This document shows, one piece after another, positions 1 to 5,191 of a stretch of 6,320 nt of DNA. The position numbers and the translations under genes were made by a program. The DNA comes from Novosphingobium sp. Lineage in GTDB: Bacteria; Pseudomonadota; Alphaproteobacteria; Sphingomonadales; Sphingomonadaceae. The notes below the pieces were generated by a model that did no database searches, had not been told where the DNA came from, and worked only from the letters and a program-made list of their open reading frames with translations. The stretch lies in contig JAQVEQ010000158.1 of the NCBI GenBank assembly GCA_028697875.1, positions 1 through 6,320 on the forward strand, given 5' to 3'. Position 1 is the first letter of the stretch. Every line of letters starts with the position of its first letter.

Positions 1-1
1 C

Positions 2-241
2 GGGCTTATCGAACGCCGTCAGGACGCCAAGGACAGGCGCCTCGCGATCATCGTGCCGACACCGGCCGGACTGAAGCAGGCGAAGACCATCGACGAATCC
101 CGCAAGGCAATGATGCGTTCCGTCCACAGCCATTTCGCGCCGGAACGGCTCGCCCTGCTGGCGGACCTGCTGGAGGAATATATCGCCGCCGTGAACGCCG
201 AAGGGCTGGCGATGATCGAGAAGGCGACGGGGAAGCCCTAA
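2..241 (+). CDS. MarR-family transcriptional regulator, C-terminal part (5' end outside window)
   Basis: Frame 2 is open from the window edge and reads GLIERRQDAKDRRLAIIVPT followed by PAGLKQ. This is the MarR wing: a G-L-(I/V)-x-R-R stretch, then D-x-x-D-R-R and a T-x-x-G turn before the last helix. About 79 residues remain, covering the wing and the C-terminal dimerisation helices; the recognition helix and N-terminus lie off the left edge. A GTG at 53 is only an internal codon in the wing, not the start. MarR proteins are dimeric winged-helix regulators, often repressors released by small aromatic or phenolic ligands. The gene converges on the SDR gene to its right, overlapping it by 4 bp (238-241), so it does not share a transcript with it. 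Family assignment is firm; ligand and targets are unknown. Confidence 0.9.
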   Translation, partial: GLIERRQDAKDRRLAIIVPTPAGLKQAKTIDESRKAMMRSVHSHFAPERLALLADLLEEYIAAVNAEGLAMIEKATGKP

Positions 242-255
242 GCGCCGGGTTTCCC
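230..255. terminator. Hairpin spanning the overlapping stop codons of the MarR and SDR genes
   Basis: GGGAAGCCC (230-238) pairs with GGGTTTCCC (247-255). As top-strand RNA this is a 9-bp stem with one G-U pair around an 8-nt loop (239-246) holding the MarR stop codon. In the opposite RNA the wobble becomes an A-C mismatch, so the hairpin is stronger for the MarR transcript. There is no U-tract on either side, so it is not a canonical intrinsic terminator; it may act as a transcript-end stabiliser or weak terminator. The pairing is seen directly; the function is inferred. Confidence 0.4.
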
Positions 256-1155
256 GTAATTCGGGTGGCCGATGTCGTCCATCAGGTCCACGTGGCGCGG
301 CAACCAGCCCAACTCGGTCCGGCTGCGCGGGGCGCGGCTGCGGCTGCAAACCCCCATGCCGATCAGCGTATAGAACTTGCCCCAGCGTTCGACCGCCTCG
401 TCGAAAGCGAGGCTGCGCACCGGAACGCCGGCATCGGCGGCCACCGCGTGGGCAATGCTGCGGTTGTTCTCTTCGCCGGCAACGGCATGATACAACGCAC
501 CGCCCACGCCCCGTTCCAGCGCCAGGCGGAACAGTTCGGCCAGGTCTTCGACATGGACGTGGGAATAGAGGTTCAGCCCCCGGCTGAGATAGCCGACTTC
601 GCCATGGTCCCAGGCGTCCTTGTAGAAGCGGGCGATATGGCCGCATCCGCCATTGCCCCAGATCATCGACGGTCGCACCACCATCGCGCGCGATCCGCCG
701 GTCCAGCCCGCCGCCATGACGAGGTTTTCCGTCACACAGCGGAAACCGATGTATTTGGACGGAACGAAGTGATCGTATTCGGTGAAGGTGTCCTCGCTCC
801 ACTCGCCATCGGTGCGCTGCGACAGGATGCCGGTGCCACTGGTAAAGACGAGGCTCTTGTTGCCCCCGGCAAGGCAGCCGGTCAGGGCGGAAAGGAAATC
901 GAATTCGTCCTGCATGTCGAGCTGGGCGGCATAGACGACGGCATCGTGCTCCGCCGCCGCCTCGATCAGGGGGGCAGGATCGGACAAGTCGCCGCGCAAG
1001 GGCACGCCGCCTGCCGCTTCCACCTTGGCGTCGCCCGCTGCCGAGCGCGAGACGCCGCTCACCCGCATCCCGGCCGAAGCCAGGCAACGCGTCACGTGCG
1101 AGCCAAGATAACCGGTCGCTCCGAATACAAGGACGTCCACTTTCCGTTCTCCCAT
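238..1155 (-). CDS. NAD(P)-dependent epimerase/dehydratase-like protein (extended or atypical SDR)
   Basis: This 305-residue Rossmann-fold protein belongs to the extended/atypical short-chain dehydrogenase group. Near the N-terminus is VLVFGATGYLGSHV, giving the dinucleotide motif G12-x-x-G15-x-x-G18. Arg37 at the end of the second strand (GVSRS) favours NADP(H). D56 follows in RGDLSD, and S106 in VFTSGTG matches the usual active-site Ser strand. The catalytic YxxxK position appears as Y135-I-G-F-R139, with arginine in place of lysine. The ATG at 1155 was chosen because the Rossmann strand starts within a few residues. A GTG at 1218 would add 21 residues unlike the family, and neither start has a clear Shine-Dalgarno. 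It is transcribed divergently from the MFS gene. Substrate is unknown: sugar-nucleotide, steroid-like and quinone-type substrates all occur in this superfamily. Confidence 0.85.
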   Translation of the reverse strand: MGERKVDVLVFGATGYLGSHVTRCLASAGMRVSGVSRSAAGDAKVEAAGGVPLRGDLSDPAPLIEAAAEHDAVVYAAQLDMQDEFDFLSALTGCLAGGNKSLVFTSGTGILSQRTDGEWSEDTFTEYDHFVPSKYIGFRCVTENLVMAAGWTGGSRAMVVRPSMIWGNGGCGHIARFYKDAWDHGEVGYLSRGLNLYSHVHVEDLAELFRLALERGVGGALYHAVAGEENNRSIAHAVAADAGVPVRSLAFDEAVERWGKFYTLIGMGVCSRSRAPRSRTELGWLPRHVDLMDDIGHPNYGKPGA

Positions 1156-1164
1156 AGAGGTCGC

Positions 1165-1177
1165 GGTCTTCAAGACC
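1165..1177. promoter_or_regulatory. 13-bp inverted repeat, candidate operator for the extended SDR
   Basis: GGTCTT-C-AAGACC is a perfect 6-bp inverted repeat around one central base, starting 10 bp upstream of the chosen SDR start. MarR and similar dimeric winged-helix regulators bind inverted repeats of about this size, and a MarR gene lies just beyond this SDR gene. The repeat is seen; the binding protein is a guess. Confidence 0.35.
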
Positions 1178-1285
1178 CAGGGCCGTAACCGGTGCCACAG
1201 ATCGCCGCCTGCTTCCACGTTACCGGAAATGAAACACCCGCCGATTGACCCGGCGCGTGCGCTGGCTGACGCCTAGGCTGGGGAG

Positions 1286-1308
1286 GAAGGAGCGGTCGCT
1301 GTTCCTTC
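1286..1308. promoter_or_regulatory. Nested inverted repeat upstream of the MFS gene
   Basis: Outer arms GAAGGA (1286-1291) and TCCTTC (1303-1308) enclose a second inverted repeat AGCG-GT-CGCT (1291-1300). It ends 29 bp before the MFS start, where an operator or 5'-leader hairpin could act on transporter expression. The two-base inner loop makes a DNA operator more likely than an RNA hairpin. Function is inferred from position only. Confidence 0.3.
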
Positions 1309-1328
1309 GACGCATAAAACGGCAAGAC

Positions 1329-1332
1329 AGGA
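1329..1332 (+). promoter_or_regulatory. Ribosome binding site deciding the MFS start
   Basis: AGGA lies 5 nt before the ATG at 1338 and overlaps the alternative ATG at 1332, which therefore has no usable site. This favours 1338. A later in-frame ATG at 1380 also has a GGAG, but only about two bases away. Confidence 0.6.
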
Positions 1333-1337
1333 TGCCC

Positions 1338-2657
1338 ATGGACGACATGACAGCACACGTCAGGACGATTGGCGGAGACATGGCCGGTACAATACGCAGC
1401 GCGGGCAATGCCAAGCGCACGCTCATGCTGGTCATGCTGACGACGATCTATGCGCTCAACTATCTCGACCGGCAGATCGTCCTGATCCTGCAGGAACCGA
1501 TCAAGCACGAATTCGCCTTGCAGGACTGGCAGCTCGGCCTCCTGACGGGCGGCTCCATCAGCCTGTTTTACACCGCCATGGGCATTCCCATCGCGCGCGT
1601 GGTCGATCGCGGCATCCACCGCGTGCGGATGATTGCCGTGATTACCGTGCTGTGGAGTGTGCTGACCGCGGTTGGCGGTGTCACTCGCAACTATCTCCAG
1701 CTGTTCGTCGCGCGGATGGGGGTGGGGATGGCCGAATCCGGCTACACCCCTGCCGCTCACTCGCTGCTGTCCGATCTCTATCCGGCCCAGCGCCGCCCTG
1801 CCGCGATGGGCACTTTCGCCACCGGCGTGCCGATCGGGATGATGCTCGGCCTCGCGGTCGGGGGCTATATCGCGCAGCATTATGGCTGGCGCACGGCACT
1901 GCTGATCGTCGGCCTGCCGGGCGTATTCGTCGCGTTCGGCTTCCTGCTGTTCGCGCGTGAGCCGGTACGGGGCGAATCCGAAATCGGCGCCGCGCCCGTC
2001 GTTATCGGCAAGGTCGGCTTCCGCGAGGCCGTTTCGGAACTCTGGCATCGTCCGGCCTTCGTTCATGTCGTGCTTGCCAGTGCCGCGGCCAGCTTCGCCC
2101 AGATGGGCGTCATGGCCTGGCTGCCGTCCTATCTGGTCCGGGTCCATCACATGTCGCTGACCGAGGTCGGGCTGGGGCTGGGCGTGCTGACCGGCGTGGC
2201 GGGCCTGTTCGGAACATGGTTCGGCGGCTGGCTGGCGTCGAAGCTCGGTGTGCGGGGCATGCACGCCATGCTGTGGGCCCCGATCGCCGGCCTGACGCTG
2301 AGCATTCCGCTCAACATCCTGGCCTTCATGGCCAGCGATGGGCAGACCATGCTGTGGCTGCTGGTCCCGCCGATGCTGATGGTGGCATTCTGGACGGCCC
2401 CGTCGATCGCGGTGACGCAAAGCCTCGCGCCGGTGGCGACGCGGGCGACTGCCAGCGCCGTCTATGTCGTGGGCTGCAATGTCATCGGCGTGGCGATGGG
2501 GCCGATCTTCGCCGGGGTGCTCAGCGACCTGTTCAATTCGATGACCGGCAGCGAAGAGCAGGGCCTGCGCCTCTCGCTGATCTGCCTTTCGCTGCTGATG
2601 AGCTGGAGCGTGATCCACTGGGTGATCGCGGCCCGTTACCTGATGCGCGAGAAATAG
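1338..2657 (+). CDS. Major facilitator superfamily transporter (Spinster-like)
   Basis: This is a 439-residue inner-membrane secondary transporter with the usual MFS length and an even spread of about 12 hydrophobic segments. The first segment (about residues 28-50) carries NYLDRQ, with Asn41, Asp44 and Arg45; this N-Y-x-D-R signature is typical of bacterial Spinster-like carriers. The loop between segments 2 and 3 carries the MFS motif A in the form G82-IPIARVVDRGIHRVR, with Asp90 and Arg91 conserved. A hydrophilic central loop near REPVRGESEIG separates the two six-helix halves. The about 25-residue hydrophilic N-terminus is presumably cytoplasmic. The reading frame is open further upstream (to a TTG at 1245), but the Shine-Dalgarno supports 1338. 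Substrate cannot be read from sequence; next to a P450 and dehydrogenases, a hydrophobic acid or terpenoid-type compound is plausible. Direction (uptake or export) is unknown. Confidence 0.9.
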   Translation: MDDMTAHVRTIGGDMAGTIRSAGNAKRTLMLVMLTTIYALNYLDRQIVLILQEPIKHEFALQDWQLGLLTGGSISLFYTAMGIPIARVVDRGIHRVRMIAVITVLWSVLTAVGGVTRNYLQLFVARMGVGMAESGYTPAAHSLLSDLYPAQRRPAAMGTFATGVPIGMMLGLAVGGYIAQHYGWRTALLIVGLPGVFVAFGFLLFAREPVRGESEIGAAPVVIGKVGFREAVSELWHRPAFVHVVLASAAASFAQMGVMAWLPSYLVRVHHMSLTEVGLGLGVLTGVAGLFGTWFGGWLASKLGVRGMHAMLWAPIAGLTLSIPLNILAFMASDGQTMLWLLVPPMLMVAFWTAPSIAVTQSLAPVATRATASAVYVVGCNVIGVAMGPIFAGVLSDLFNSMTGSEEQGLRLSLICLSLLMSWSVIHWVIAARYLMREK

Positions 2658-2688
2658 GCCCCGTGACCGACGGGTTCCGGGGCCTTTC
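2656..2688. terminator. Bidirectional terminator between the MFS and P450 genes
   Basis: AGGCCCCG (2656-2663) pairs perfectly with CGGGGCCT (2678-2685), an 8-bp GC-rich stem. Inside it GACC (2665-2668) can pair with GGTT (2673-2676), leaving a small loop. On the + strand the stem is followed by TT then C, giving TTTC with the stem's last T. On the - strand it is followed by ATTTCTC. The hairpin fills the 36-bp convergent gap and starts inside the MFS stop codon, so it probably ends both transcripts, though the U-tracts are short. Confidence 0.75.
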
Positions 2689-2693
2689 GCGGT

Positions 2694-3914
2694 CTAGCCG
2701 GTCACGTCCCATTCCAGCGGCAGAGACTTCAACATCATCGTGGCCCCCGCCTGGTTTTCGATGGTTGCACCCTCTGCAATGCGCAGGTTGGGCATGCGCG
2801 GGAGGAGTTCTTCCAGCATGACGGTGAGCTGCGTGCGCGCGAGATAGGCCCCGATGCACAAGTGCGGCCCGGCGCCGAAGCCGAGATGCTTTACCCGGCG
2901 GCGCCCGGCCCGTTCGAAATCGACTTCCAGCGGGTTGTCCCAGCGGTCGGCGTCGAGCCCCGCGATGGGCGTCCCCGCGCAGACGACATCGCCCTCCTTC
3001 ATCGTGACGCCGTGGAAGACCTGATCCTTCGCGGCGGCCCGGCCGATGAAGGAAATGCCGAAACGGCGCAGCATTTCTTCCAGCGCCACCGGTATCCGTT
3101 CCGGATGGTCCAGCAGGTATTGGCGATGGGAAGGGCTCTCCGCCAAGAAACGCATGATGTGCGTCATCTGCGAAGTGATCGTATCGAGGCCGCCTGAAAA
3201 CAGCATCAGCGTCATGGAACGCAGATCGTCGAATTCGGGCTTCTTGCCGTCAACCTTCATTCGCACCAGTGCCTGGAACATGGCGCCGCGGTTCTTTTCG
3301 GGATCGGCCAGCTGTTCCGTCAGCCAGTCGGTCACCCAGGCATAGGCTTCGGTGAAGCCCTTGTTGGTTTCCTCCAGGTTGCGGCCGCGGAAGATGCCCT
3401 TGATCCACGAAAGGCACTGGTCGCGCAGGGCGAGGTCCGCGCCCATCAGCTTCAGGAAGATGTCGATCGGCAGCTTGTAGGCGAATTCCGAGACGAATTC
3501 GCATCGCCCCGGTTCGAACTCATCGAACAGCTGGAGCGTGAAATCCCGCGTATCGGGATGGATCGTCGCCAGCGCGCGCGGCGAAAACAGGTTGTTCGCC
3601 ATCGCCTTGCGATAGGCGGTGTGACGTGGCGGATCGAAGTTGTTCGGTATCAGGACGACCGTGTCGTCGCGCTTGGGGATAGCCAGGGAAGTGGCTGTGA
3701 AGCGTTCGTGGTCGGTGAACACTTCCTCGATGGCCTCGGATGGGCGCACGATCCAGTAGCCGCCCAGATCGGGCGAAAAGAAGATGTCCGGCGCGTCTTT
3801 CAGGCTGGCGATATAGCCATAGGGATCCTGACGAATCCGTTCGTCGTTGCGAAAATCGAAACGAACCACGCGCTCTGCCGGCACGTGATCGGGTATGACT
3901 GCTTCCGTAGTCAC
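2694..3914 (-). CDS. Cytochrome P450, CYP101 (P450cam)-like monooxygenase
   Basis: This soluble 406-residue class I bacterial P450 would hydroxylate a small hydrophobic substrate with O2 and electrons from a ferredoxin. The I-helix oxygen-activation motif is G241-G242-L243-D244-T245, the GGLDT form of P450cam. The K-helix ExxR is E280-M-L-R283. The heme-binding loop F346-GAGPHLCIG355 holds the thiolate ligand Cys353. From SPSHRQ through PERIPVALEEMLRRF it closely follows remembered P450cam. Arg102 aligns with P450cam Arg112 (putidaredoxin and heme-propionate contact) and Arg292 with Arg299. Pocket positions differ: Tyr96 aligns with Val86, and Phe87 with about Ala78, so camphor is unlikely. 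The start is a GTG with GGGAGAG (3920-3926) 5 nt upstream. No ferredoxin or reductase gene is adjacent. It lies 145 bp downstream of iclR on the same strand, with a hairpin between. Substrate unknown; a terpenoid or ionone-like compound is a reasonable guess. Confidence 0.95.
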   Translation of the reverse strand: MTTEAVIPDHVPAERVVRFDFRNDERIRQDPYGYIASLKDAPDIFFSPDLGGYWIVRPSEAIEEVFTDHERFTATSLAIPKRDDTVVLIPNNFDPPRHTAYRKAMANNLFSPRALATIHPDTRDFTLQLFDEFEPGRCEFVSEFAYKLPIDIFLKLMGADLALRDQCLSWIKGIFRGRNLEETNKGFTEAYAWVTDWLTEQLADPEKNRGAMFQALVRMKVDGKKPEFDDLRSMTLMLFSGGLDTITSQMTHIMRFLAESPSHRQYLLDHPERIPVALEEMLRRFGISFIGRAAAKDQVFHGVTMKEGDVVCAGTPIAGLDADRWDNPLEVDFERAGRRRVKHLGFGAGPHLCIGAYLARTQLTVMLEELLPRMPNLRIAEGATIENQAGATMMLKSLPLEWDVTG

Positions 3915-3990
3915 GAGTTCTCTCCCAAATGTTCTTTTGTTCGGCTGCTACGCCTTGTCGCAAGGGTGCACGCGGGAGAGTGAGTAACCA

Positions 3991-4011
3991 GAAAAATCCG
4001 CTCTTGCGGAT
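3991..4011 (-). terminator. Intrinsic-terminator-like hairpin downstream of iclR (or operator for the P450)
   Basis: On the - strand, ATCCGC (4011-4006) pairs with GCGGAT (4001-3996) around an AAGA tetraloop, followed at once by four T (3995-3992). It lies 49 bp past the iclR stop codon, which fits a Rho-independent terminator separating iclR from the P450 gene. The same DNA also reads as TCCG-N6-CGGA, the core found in the iclR/SDR spacer, so it may be an operator 82 bp upstream of the P450 start instead or as well. The stem is short, so termination may be partial. Confidence 0.5.
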
Positions 4012-4059
4012 CGGCTTGCGGCCGAAAACGAATGTTCTGTCCGTTTGGACCCGTCCGTT

Positions 4060-4917
4060 TCAGCAATGCCCCTGTACGGCTTGCGCGGCCGAGGCCTCGT
4101 AGAGCCGTTCGCGGTGGCGCATGACGGCCGCCTGCATCGCCGACGCCATCCGCTTTATGTCGCCTTCCGATTCGAACAGCTTTTCGCTCACGATGCCGAC
4201 CGCATGCGGCGAAACGGCATTGGGCAGTTGCAGCGGGACCGCGATCGAATCCAGCACGATGTCGTTGCGCCGGCAAAGGGCGAAACCCTTCGCCCGGATC
4301 TGCGCGATCCGGTCCACGAGATATTTCATCAGCGAAGGACCGCTGGGGCCGAGCCCGAGTTGCTGCGCGCGGGTGACCAGCTTGATGATCTCGACATTCG
4401 AATGCTGGGCAAGGATCGCCGCCGCGAAATTGGTGGCCGGCTGCCACCGGTCCTTGTCGTAAAGGATCACTTCGGTGGGGAAGTCTATCTCGTCGTCGGG
4501 CGTCACCCAGCGGCCGCGCATCTCGGCCACGTTCTCGACCCAGCAATCGTTCTGGAAAGTGACGTAGACGGTGGCCCCGGTCTCTTTCTTGATCTCGCTC
4601 AGCAATTCGCCGATGTAATTGCCGCCGAAGAAATTGCGTTCGATGCTGCGGCCGGTGGCAACCAGCTTGTAGGACGGGACGTAACGCTTCGTCTCGCGGT
4701 TGAAGGTGAGATACCCCATCGTGGCGAGCGTGCGCAGGATTTCATCCGCGCTCGAATTCGGGATGCCCAATGCTTCGCTGATATCGATAGTCCGCGCCGG
4801 AGCGTCGTACCGGGTGAAATAGTGCACGATATCCAGCGCGCGAAGACAGGACTTCACGCCACTCTGGTTGACGGATCGTGCGCCGCCGTGATCGAACTTC
4901 GGCCGTTTCTGAGCCAC
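4060..4917 (-). CDS. IclR-family transcriptional regulator
   Basis: This is a 285-residue IclR-type regulator of normal length. Residues about 21-81 form the N-terminal winged helix-turn-helix: SCLRALDIVHYF, then TIDISEALGIPNSSADEILRT with the recognition helix near 55-66, then the wing GYLTFNRETKRYVPSYKL. Residues about 95-275 form the effector-binding domain, with strands GATVYVTF and ENVAEMRG and the late motif IRAKGFALCRRND followed by DSIAVPLQLP. Family members bind small acids or aromatic and ring compounds and activate or repress adjacent catabolic genes, commonly repressing themselves. The start is GTG at 4917 with GGAG (4925-4928) 7 nt upstream. It is divergent from the classical SDR and precedes the P450 on the same strand, so both are the obvious targets. 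A sigma70-like promoter is visible upstream at 4998-5026. The inducer is unknown. Confidence 0.92.
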   Translation of the reverse strand: MAQKRPKFDHGGARSVNQSGVKSCLRALDIVHYFTRYDAPARTIDISEALGIPNSSADEILRTLATMGYLTFNRETKRYVPSYKLVATGRSIERNFFGGNYIGELLSEIKKETGATVYVTFQNDCWVENVAEMRGRWVTPDDEIDFPTEVILYDKDRWQPATNFAAAILAQHSNVEIIKLVTRAQQLGLGPSGPSLMKYLVDRIAQIRAKGFALCRRNDIVLDSIAVPLQLPNAVSPHAVGIVSEKLFESEGDIKRMASAMQAAVMRHRERLYEASAAQAVQGHC

Positions 4918-4997
4918 GAAACCACTCCATCTCCCCGGCCGCCGATTCTCTTGCCAGCGCGCGACAGGCTTATCCTTCGCTACTCCTCAAGCGTCAT

Positions 4998-5026
4998 ATG
5001 ATAACTTATGCGGGAAAGCGCATCAA
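4998..5026 (-). promoter_or_regulatory. Predicted sigma70-type promoter of iclR
   Basis: On the - strand, TTGATG (5026-5021) is followed after exactly 17 bp by TATCAT (5003-4998). These match four of six -35 and five of six -10 consensus bases. The expected transcript start, near 4991, gives a leader of about 74 nt before the GTG at 4917. The -10 overlaps the palindrome TCATATGA (4994-5001). Elements are seen directly; activity is predicted. Confidence 0.6.
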
Positions 5027-5028
5027 GT
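5004..5028. promoter_or_regulatory. Inverted repeat over the iclR -35 and spacer, candidate autoregulatory operator
   Basis: ACTTATGCG (5004-5012) is the inverse complement of CGCATcAAGT (5019-5028) apart from one extra C at 5024; six bases separate the arms. It covers the predicted iclR -35 and the whole spacer, so a bound dimer would block RNA polymerase. Autorepression is common in the IclR family, which makes the product of this gene the first candidate. Confidence 0.45.
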
Positions 5029-5039
5029 AATGAAACCTT

Positions 5040-5091
5040 CGGATTTCCGCGGCTCAGTCGCGGCCGGAAAGTCATTCCGGGCATCCGGAAT
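5040..5091. promoter_or_regulatory. Cluster of phased TTCCG/CGGAA half-sites, candidate IclR operator for the SDR
   Basis: The strongest element is ATTCCGGGCATCCGGAAT (5074-5091), a perfect 7-bp inverted repeat around four bases. Upstream lie CGGAA at 5065-5069 and TTCCG at 5045-5049, plus a CGGA at 5040-5043. Half-site centres at about 5047, 5067, 5077 and 5088 are spaced 20, 10 and 11 bp, i.e. whole helical turns. IclR-family activators such as PcaU are known to use repeated 10-bp half-sites combining a palindrome and a direct repeat, so this arrangement fits. It lies 101 bp upstream of the SDR start, suiting an activator site. Confidence 0.5.
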
Positions 5092-5118
5092 TCAACCGGT
5101 TGCGACTTGCCTGTGCCT

Positions 5119-5135
5119 TGTGCGACACGCGCACA
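5119..5135. promoter_or_regulatory. 17-bp inverted repeat upstream of the classical SDR
   Basis: TGTGCG-ACACG-CGCACA is a perfect 6-bp inverted repeat around five bases, lying between the TTCCG cluster and the SDR start. It is in the zone expected to hold the SDR promoter, where I see no convincing -35/-10 pair. It could bind a second regulator. Nearby palindromes CAACCGGTTG (5093-5102) and CACCGGTG (5148-5155) add to the density but are easier to obtain by chance in GC-rich DNA. Confidence 0.3.
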
Positions 5136-5191
5136 TGATGTTTGCAACACCGGTGCACGGCCAGTGCATCGAAGGAACAACGGGAGAGTAC

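Larger units (their letters stand above)
1156..1337. promoter_or_regulatory. Divergent intergenic region between the extended SDR and the MFS transporter
   Basis: This 182-bp spacer must hold promoters for both flanking genes. It contains a 13-bp inverted repeat (1165-1177), two near-identical direct octamers GTAACCGG (1185-1192) and GTTACCGG (1219-1226), and a nested inverted repeat (1286-1308). TTGACC at 1245-1250 resembles a -35 element for the MFS gene, but no good -10 lies 16-18 bp downstream. An A/T-rich patch, CATAAAAC (1313-1320), could be a -10 but lacks a matching -35. I therefore call the region regulatory without naming a promoter. Confidence 0.5.

Noticed and set aside
265..1188. 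307-residue open frame on the + strand opposite the extended SDR
   Set aside because: Low-complexity Ala/Arg/Gly/His composition without motifs, while the - strand encodes a clear Rossmann fold.
1245..1337. TTG start at 1245 for the MFS gene
   Set aside because: It adds 31 Arg-rich residues, lacks a ribosome binding site, and would place regulatory repeats inside the gene.
1170..2618. 482-residue open frame on the - strand opposite the MFS gene
   Set aside because: Its product is rich in His, Arg, Gln and Asp with no domain, the usual look of the antisense of a GC-rich gene. The + strand protein has clear MFS motifs.
4045..5001. 318-residue + strand frame opposite iclR
   Set aside because: No recognisable domain and antisense-type composition; the IclR protein on the other strand is complete.
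5093..5155. ACCGGT palindromes at 5095-5100 and 5149-5154 as a repeat family
   Set aside because: ACCGGT also occurs inside several coding regions of this window, so its presence here is not distinctive.
5030..5191. N-terminal extension of the classical SDR from the ATG at 5030
   Set aside because: The extra 54 residues have no SDR counterpart, there is no Shine-Dalgarno there, and the stretch holds the dense inverted repeats. The ATG at 5192 has a good GGAG.
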